Assembly (NCBI GenBank): GCA_036245805.1
Contig: BTRK01000006.1
Span: 43,432,520 to 43,496,519 of the forward strand
Source: Pristionchus mayeri
Taxonomy: Eukaryota > Nematoda > Chromadorea > Rhabditida > Neodiplogasteridae
Length of the DNA stretch: 64,000 nucleotides
Direction of reading: 5' to 3'
The notes beneath the pieces are model-generated. The model ran no database searches. It was not told where the DNA came from and saw only the letters and a program-made list of their open reading frames with translations. Positions 57,867 to 64,000 of this stretch are shown piece by piece. Position 1 is the stretch's first letter. Every line of letters begins with the position of its first letter. A program made the translations under genes and the position numbers.

Positions 57867-58750
57867 CTTGTTGGCCGGTCGTTGAGAGGTGGGATGGATG
57901 GAGAGGGGGAAGTAGCCAGTGAACCACTTGTGGATGGGCAGATTGAGGAAGTAGCGAGAGGCGTATGCTCCTGTCAAAGGGAAAAAACGACGGTAACGGT
58001 AAACTGGTGAATGGATAAAAAAATCGATAGTCAGCGTACCCTTGTACGGCGAGTCCCAGTCCCACCACAGCCAGACGCCGTACTTGGCGACCACGAGGTC
58101 GTAGCCGTTGAGGAGCTCAAAAGTGGAGGTTACGGTTGCGAATCATGCACAAGAGGGGATTCAAAAGTAGCTTCTGTAACTGCTCTCACCATCCATCTGA
58201 AGAGAAGTAGAATGCGTGCAGGCGTCACGAAGGTCGCCCAGAAGTGGTAGAGAACGCCATGGATCTGAATAGGGGAATGGAATCACTAATTATCGAAAGG
58301 ATGACTGACCTGTAGTCGTCGCTCCTACGGGAGGCGCATCGGCGCCAACTCAATGCACAGTACGGTAGCCAGCCTGAGAGGATATTAGAGATTACGAGGT
58401 TTTCCGGAGCCACACAATTCCTAAAGTAATTTCATTGTCAGCGACTTAAAATTCCAGCGAATAGTACCGGTAGAAAATATAAGCACAATAGTTGCATATA
58501 ATTCCTGAAGTGTTTGGCTCGCGTAAAATAGAGGGCGGGATAGAGCGCGCGTAAACAAGTGACGAATCGAGCGACCACAGAACATGCGAACCTGTACTCG
58601 GCCTAAGTGAAGGGAGCAATTTCCTCGAGCAGCTATATTTAAGTTACAAAGCTAGGGCATGTATTCAAACATAAAATAATTACAATCGAAGGAAAAGTAA
58701 ATATACCTGGAGGTTCCTTCTGTTTTGCCGCGACCAAAACTCGGCGCCAT
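57867..58750 (-). pseudogene. DGAT2-family acyltransferase, N-terminal part only, with a stop codon
   Basis: Five phase-consistent exons: 58750-58707 (MAPSFGRGKTEGTS), 58373-58310 (LCIELAPMRLP, stop, ERRLQ), 58264-58190 (IHGVLYHFWATFVTPARILL), 58115-58040 (WLWWDWDSPYK), 57970-57867 (SRYFLNLPIHKWFTGYFPLS, then IHPTSQRPANK). The order, including APL..P.ERRLQ and the KWF..YFP..L..T motif, matches the start of diacylglycerol O-acyltransferase 2, an ER enzyme making triacylglycerol. A TAG at 58327-58325 interrupts exon 2. The catalytic HPHG block, due within about 15 residues after PANK, is absent, and the next exons belong to adenylate kinase. This is a truncated pseudogene. Confidence 0.75.
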
Positions 58751-59630
58751 CGTTCACCTCAATTTATGATATAAATAGGAGCGTAAATAGATCCAATGAC
58801 GACATGGAACAACATGATGAAGAATAACGACAAGTGGAACATACTCGAAATCAGTATAAGCTTACTATAAAGTGATCGAGCTACCTATATCTTTGGTTTA
58901 AATGGAAGGAATATACATCATTGCGGCGGTGCATAACAGATGCTTACGACAAATAAGTAGAACAAAGCTAATTCTGTCCAGTAAACGCGACAGTAGTGTG
59001 ACGTGGCATAATGGCGACAAGAACTTAACTGACCCCAGCTTCTGTCGCTTTCGCGCCCTTTCTGCCTCGCTAAAAGGTCAGAGAAAGGCAGAGAGCGCGC
59101 GAAAGCGAGAGAAGAAGGGGTCAGTTAAGTTCTCGTCGTCATCATATCATTTTGGAAGAGTTTACGGGTAAACGAGGGTGGTTGCTACTCACTCACGTGC
59201 TTATGACTATGCTTAGTCAATGTAGCATTGCATGACTATGCTTAGTCAATGTTACAACTGTTTAAAACATATATAAACGATACAGAAAGGGAAAAAAAGG
59301 AAAATTCAAAGCCGAAAACTGAACGCCAGTGGGCGGAGCTCTAAATAAATATTTTTCACTGATTTTACTGGTAAATATTATTTTTTTACTGTCTTTAGCG
59401 TCGGGGGCCGCTAAACCACACCTTCCCGGGGGCCTACCGTAATCCGCCTGTTGCAAACGCGTAAATCATTCATTCTTTTATATTTTTATATTGTTTTTTC
59501 TACGATTTTGCTTTATTTTACCAGTACTTAACTAAAAATAATATTAAATAATATTTTTGAGAAAATTATTTTTCACCGCGAATTATCTTTAATTGGAATA
59601 ATATCACTTTTATTGCAATCATCCTTGCAG
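58751..59630. other. Intergenic with a hairpin and a tandem repeat
   Basis: Contains the hairpin at 59011-59142 and a directly repeated unit of about 31 bases at 59195-59251 (TGACTATGCTTAGTCAATGT twice). The rest is AT-rich. No coding exon is supported, although the missing first exon of the next gene could lie here. Confidence 0.5.
59011..59142. repeat. Short hairpin repeat
   Basis: ACAAGAACTTAACTGACCCC (59017) is mirrored by GGGGTCAGTTAAGTTCTCGT (59118), with GCTTTCGCGC/GCGCGCGAAAGC inside. A 130-bp palindrome, probably a MITE; the target duplication is not clear. Confidence 0.7.
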
Positions 59631-60778
59631 ATAAGAGAGGCCAACTCGTTCCGCCTCGTCATGGGCTTCTCTGGGGATCTCGATTGCTTCGTCCATCCTG
59701 ACTTGAGCCAGGCGAAAAAGGCAGCTGAACAAAGGGTGAGAAAACGTGTGCACAAAACACTCCTATTCGCTGTCTTTATATTGTATATTTTACTTGATCA
59801 CGATCGTACCTACTTAATCCTAACTTAGCACGAAAGCCAAGTTGGGTTTGAACTATTTGACGTTTTATCATGCTGCCTTTTTAGATGATGAGAAAGATAA
59901 AGTACCACAACGACCGAAGATTTGCGAATCAACTCTGGATCGAAGCGAAACAATCGATGAGGAGACAGGTCGGCGATTGCATAATGTAGTTCCCCCCCCC
60001 TTAGAGTTCCGCAGAGTTGCCCTCCTTAGAGACAAAAAAATCAAAATATGCTTTTAACGGGTAAAAAGGAACCTCAAATTCGAGGCAACCTAATGTGACC
60101 CTCCCCAACTGTCCTTTCCCCATTCGTCAGGGGTGGAAGACTCGGCGGTACTGTACATTGTTACTTGGAAAGCGTAGCTTTACTAGCCAGAAAATGAAAG
60201 CAATGTAGTTTTTTTCAGAATGAAAGGGACAGGAAATCGAGACAAGATCTGCAGAAAATGAACAATTCACTGGTGAGGCCGTCCGAGCTTTTCATATCCT
60301 CAGATCAAAGACATACATAAAATTGAAATATTTGGATAATTCCAACTCTTGTCAGAATGTGTCTAATTCTTGCACAAACGGGCTCTTATTGTATATGAAT
60401 TTCTATAACAACTGCATCTGGATGTCTTACAATTGGCTACGGTTTCAGAAAACGCTCAATCTCAATGGAAAACCGGCTGAGGAGCCTTCTGTGGATGTGA
60501 TCAAAGATTGCCCTACCTCGGCTGTTGTAACTGCACCAACCAACGTACAACACAAAAAGAAGAAGAAGAGAGGTACGCATCTTCGCATATTCTCAGATTC
60601 CAGTATTTTTGTTAAAAATATGGAATTTTTAATGGATAATTGAAATTATTATGTATTTCTCTTATCTATTGGAGAAGTATAAATCGGTAATTATGTTTCA
60701 GTGCGATCACGTCAGAATCATTGCCGAAGCATTGGAAAGGATAAATCGCAATGCTCCTTGCCGATATTATCTTGTTGA
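59631..60778 (+). CDS. Uncharacterised basic protein (5' end not found)
   Basis: Five consecutive exons, all joined in frame: 59631-59735 (IREANSFRLVMGFSGDLDCF..), 59885-59968 (MMRKIKYHNDRRFANQLW..), 60219-60272 (NERDRKSRQDLQKMNNSL), 60449-60572 (KTLNLNGKPAEEPSVDV.., ending HKKKKKR), 60702-60778 (..SIGKDKSQCSLPILSC, stop). The regular structure with good splice sites supports a real gene. It is highly charged, with a KKKKKR nuclear-type signal near the end. The first exon begins after an acceptor, so a start codon lies upstream and is not identified. I recognise no domain. Confidence 0.5.
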
Positions 60779-61067
60779 TTTATCAAAACTATTGTAGTTT
60801 CTTAGTTAAGTAGTAAGTTGTTAATGTATTACGGAAATGAGAACGAAATTGGAACGAGTTTTGTTTAGCAAATTGAGACGAGTTATAATACATAATGTAT
60901 CAGAACTGAAAAAATACGAAAATTGCCAATAATATCATCATGTAGCCTAGGCATTGTGAGCCTATTCTATACCAGCTTTGCTCAAGCAATGCCATTAATT
61001 GAAATAATACTCTCTGATTATTGAATCGGTGGTGATAAAGAACCCGACAATATGCATTGCTTCGCTA
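60779..61067. other. Convergent 3' intergenic region
   Basis: About 290 bp between the ends of two genes facing each other; AT-rich, no feature seen. Confidence 0.5.
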
Positions 61068-63341
61068 TTAGATGATAGTTTCTGGAAGACCGCTCAGAAG
61101 GCGATCGAATTCATCGCTGTCCTCGTCCGTCTGCTAATGGAATTCATTAATTATTATCACTGAATAAAATTAAGTTTTAATTAATATATTAATTGCCAGG
61201 GTGTAGCATACATTTACGCATTCCCGATCTAAATAAAACCATAATATCCCCTATGCATTGAGCATCTTTGTTACTGACCTCAGTAACTACCACAAACTCA
61301 TCCATCGATGAAGTAACCGCTTCTCGTTCAGATTGTAACTGAAATTGGAAGTTGAATTTTAATTTCTGTTGTTGTCGATAGCATGTTCGATTATTCACCA
61401 CTATATTGAACACCTCTGATACGGTCGCGATCGGCTCCTGACCGTATATGGCCAGTCTTTCTGAAAAGTCACGTCTCTGATCCACCCAACTTCATGTTCA
61501 CTGACCATCAAAGAGTCGATTGAGATAGAAGTGAATCCTAGCCGCGAATATGATGATCATGCAACCGAGAAAAGCGGCTCCAGCAAGACAAGCAGCCGCG
61601 ATTTTCAGCACCGCGTCTATCAACATGCTGAAACAATACACGGCAATAGGTCGGATTACAACTATGACGTAACTACAATGATATATCAACAAAGGCGGCA
61701 TGACGCCATAGTTCTCATCCGTCCTAGTGACTTCTGAAGCAATAAACATACATGTCAGCACAGAACGGTAAAGATACGCCCCGTGATCGACACTGAGGGG
61801 GACAATTTCAAACAAGTAATGAATGCAAACAAGTGCGACGAAGAAATAAAACAGGGCACTAACATATCTAGCGCCCTGCACCCTATTGCCGAATAATGGA
61901 ATTGTGCTGAGAATTTTTTTCCGAGATACACTTCTCATTACTCGCGAATCAAGGACATGGGACCTTTCAGGAAGATGGAATTTGTGAGTGGACGTCACGA
62001 GGAGGGCTAATTGATCCCTCTCCATTTGTTGCATTCTTTAATATGCCGTTGGATACTTTATTTTATGTATAAAAAGAGAAGTAGGTACGAAAAAATGTTT
62101 TATCTCTTCCTGATACAGGAAAACAGACACCGGCAAGAATAGACAATGAGGATGAGCTATTAGAAAATGGGCAGTAAAATAGACGAATCTGATGATTTCA
62201 TTTGACCAGTGAAAGAGGTGAATCACTGTTTTGTTGAGATCGTGACTAACTTAGATGAAAATCGGAATGATTAGCTGAGTTATGAATAAATTGGATAAAA
62301 CCGTAGAACAACAACGAGCTAACTGGTGTGAGGTTCATCAACCGGAGTCTCACCGAGTGTTTGGCCAGTATGGAATATTTTCCCCAATAGCTGGTCCAGC
62401 ACTTTCAGGCTTCCCCCGGTCAAATTCTGATCGCAACTGGCGCGTCGGTCCGAACCGATGGAAGTGGTTGTGGGAAGAGTGGGCTGAAAATTGACTAAGC
62501 TTCCTTTAATCGACTATTTTACGCGCGATAAACCATTAAGCGCTGGAAGATACCTCTACGTTTATGCTGGGCATTCCATCGCCGTTCGTACTCTGAAAAA
62601 TAGAAATTTGACGGAGAAATCAAGGGAAACATTCACGAACCTTGTTTTTGGGCTCTTCTTTCTTCTCGAAATTCATTAGAATGTCCGGATAGAGCAGCAG
62701 ATTGGAGTCAAAGTTGGATGGCTGAAATTTAGTTCACTGAAACTAATACCTGACTGCATTCGCGTCCGTCCCAAGTGTATCCGAATAAACAACGCAAACT
62801 ATACGATGAAAAAATATTAGCTATGCGAGAATGATCTAATCTCTTCCTTCTCTTCTCTGATATATCCGAGATAGTGTAAGGGATCGGTGTTCAGATACGT
62901 GACAATCAGCTGAAGGATTGGATTGACTCACGCGACGATCGTAAACTGATATAATTCTGAAGTGAGGAGAGAGCATCGAGTCATCGGCAGGAGTCGTAGG
63001 CGTCGGAGGAGTCACTCGCACCTCCTGCAATGAGATTGATGCGTCATTGCTCATAATCACGGAGATTTCCTGTCTAATTGAAGACCAATTTGGAGGGTAA
63101 ACTGTATGAACTTTAGGAAAGCAAAACGAGCAAGGAGGTAGGAACGGAAACATCCAATCTCTCGATATCTGCTAAGGAATATAAACGTTGGAATATAAAA
63201 ATTGACAAATAATCGAACCTGGCAGTTCAGATTGAGATCTCGAGGAAGCACGATCGATGGAGTAACCAGGAACCGCTTGCTGCTGTCGATTTTAGCCGAT
63301 GACTGAGCGCTGTCCATACGGTCTGACCGCTGAAGTAGCAT
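61068..63341 (-). CDS. Uncharacterised two-helix membrane protein with acidic tail
   Basis: Exons in coding order: 63341-63219 (MLLQRSDRMDSAQSS, later LPRDLNLNCQ), an exon ending near 62932 (VRVTPPTPTTPADD..RIISVYDRR), one near 62725-62643 (PSNFDSNLLLYPDILMNFEK), one near 62034-61498 with hydrophobic stretches VSALFYFFVALVCIHYLFEI and AAACLAGAAFLGCMIIIFAA, one near 61485-61420 (RRDFSERLAIYGQEP), a short one with SMDEFVVVTE, and a last exon ending EDSDEFDRLLSGLPETII at 61068. Paired hydrophobic stretches and a long cytoplasmic tail with two DEFxxL-like motifs recall membrane-shaping ER proteins, but I cannot assign a family. The hairpin at 61646-61728 falls inside the fourth exon's open frame. 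Internal exon limits are uncertain. Confidence 0.5.
61646..61728. repeat. Short hairpin MITE (copy 2)
   Basis: Imperfect palindrome from AGGTCGGATTACAACTATGA to TAGTTCTCATCCGTCCTAGT, related to 30647-30724. It lies within the open frame of the membrane-protein gene, where the minus strand reads TRTDENYGVMPP. Confidence 0.7.
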
Positions 63342-64000
63342 TTTCCGAAAATAAACAAAGAAGGCGAAAATATCCCCCCACCATTTTCCCCGATGTGACA
63401 GATTAACCTTATCTCACCTGCTCATAAGCGCTATTTAACGTGTTCACGATAAGGTTAAAGATTAAGGATTAATGAGTAAAACCTCCCGATTTCACTATTA
63501 TCTGCACGATTCTGAGACGATGCAGATACGGAGATCCCTAAAATTCAGCTTAAAATGAAATTCGAAATGTCTTACACTTTCTGAGATCGAGAAGAGCAGA
63601 GCAGCGCTAGCAGCCAATGCTCTCATTTGAAGTTTGCGTTACCTGGACAGAGGATGAACTTGGGAGACACTGATGAAACAGCCTCTGATTGATATCAGAC
63701 AAGAGAAAAGAGTGGGAAGAAGGAGGAAGAAAGAGTGATTTGGAGAATTCAACATGAATAGGTCAAAGCGCACATGAATGCATCGAAAACAAGGATTTGT
63801 CACCAATAGAGAAAACTGACTGCAGATTGCCTCTCACGTTCCTCCTGTGTATTCCTTTCTTCATTCTCCTTGCCAATTCCGAGGCTTTTCATTTCAAGGA
63901 AATGCGCATAAAATGTGAAACCTTGACGACGCCTCACAAATCGTCAGTGTTTCATCTACTTGCCCACCCTTCTTTCGTTCTTCTCCTCCTTCTTCCCTTA
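63342..64000. other. Right edge, upstream of the membrane-protein gene
   Basis: Presumed promoter and upstream DNA of the last gene. No exon, paired repeat or RNA gene is recognised; short ORFs here show no family motif. Confidence 0.4.

Noticed and set aside
62282..62494. + strand ORF (MNKLDKTVEQQRANWCEV..)
   Set aside because: It lies in an intron of the minus-strand membrane-protein gene, has no motif and no matching exons around it.
1..64000. CRISPR array, bacterial operons, prophage
   Set aside because: Spliced genes and nematode families throughout; no regularly spaced repeats of the CRISPR kind are seen.

Overview
The window is nuclear DNA of a nematode, most likely a free-living rhabditid or diplogastrid of the Pristionchus kind. 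The evidence is short introns ending in TTTCAG-like acceptors, recognisable nematode families (NAS-type astacin with ShK domains, NCAM-1-type Ig/FN3 receptor, vitellogenin), and lineage-expanded families of F-box-like and secreted proteins. The species is an inference. All gene calls come from reading exons by hand (frame, splice phase, family motifs). Gene coordinates run from start to stop codon and include introns.

Layout. (1) 1-18.8 kb: a young array of F-box-like paralogs, three on + (A, cut by the window edge; B; C) and three on - (D, E, F). It is broken up by two large foldback elements (about 5217-7207 and 9974-11798), an apparently intact mariner (7352-8586), a 900-bp mariner-type non-autonomous element inside an exon of paralog E, and a transplanted piece of a vitellogenin gene joined to paralog E. 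(2) 20.1-24.1 kb: a complete secreted astacin metalloprotease. (3) 25.1-37.7 kb (-): a complete neural cell adhesion molecule (5 Ig, 2 FN3, one membrane helix) with about 200 acidic residues on in-frame cassette exons in the middle of Ig4. (4) 39.2-46.9 kb (-): a tandem pair of secreted proteins of unknown function, the upstream one apparently decaying. (5) 48.0-49.1 kb (-): a small type I membrane protein. (6) 49.9-56.4 kb (+): a 12-exon gene for a THAP-finger, Kolobok-type DDE transposase-like protein with an acidic and RGG-rich tail, its introns loaded with palindromic elements. (7) 56.4-58.75 kb (-): a degenerate adenylate kinase and, just upstream, a broken 5' part of a DGAT2 acyltransferase gene. 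(8) 59.6-63.3 kb: two uncharacterised genes, one a two-helix membrane protein.

There is no operon-like unit. The strongest themes are gene birth and decay next to inverted-repeat DNA. Several palindromic elements carry 8-bp target duplications that can be read directly, so they form a transposable family, probably hAT-type and non-autonomous. The THAP/Kolobok gene and the acidic cassette in NCAM are the best candidates for undescribed biology.
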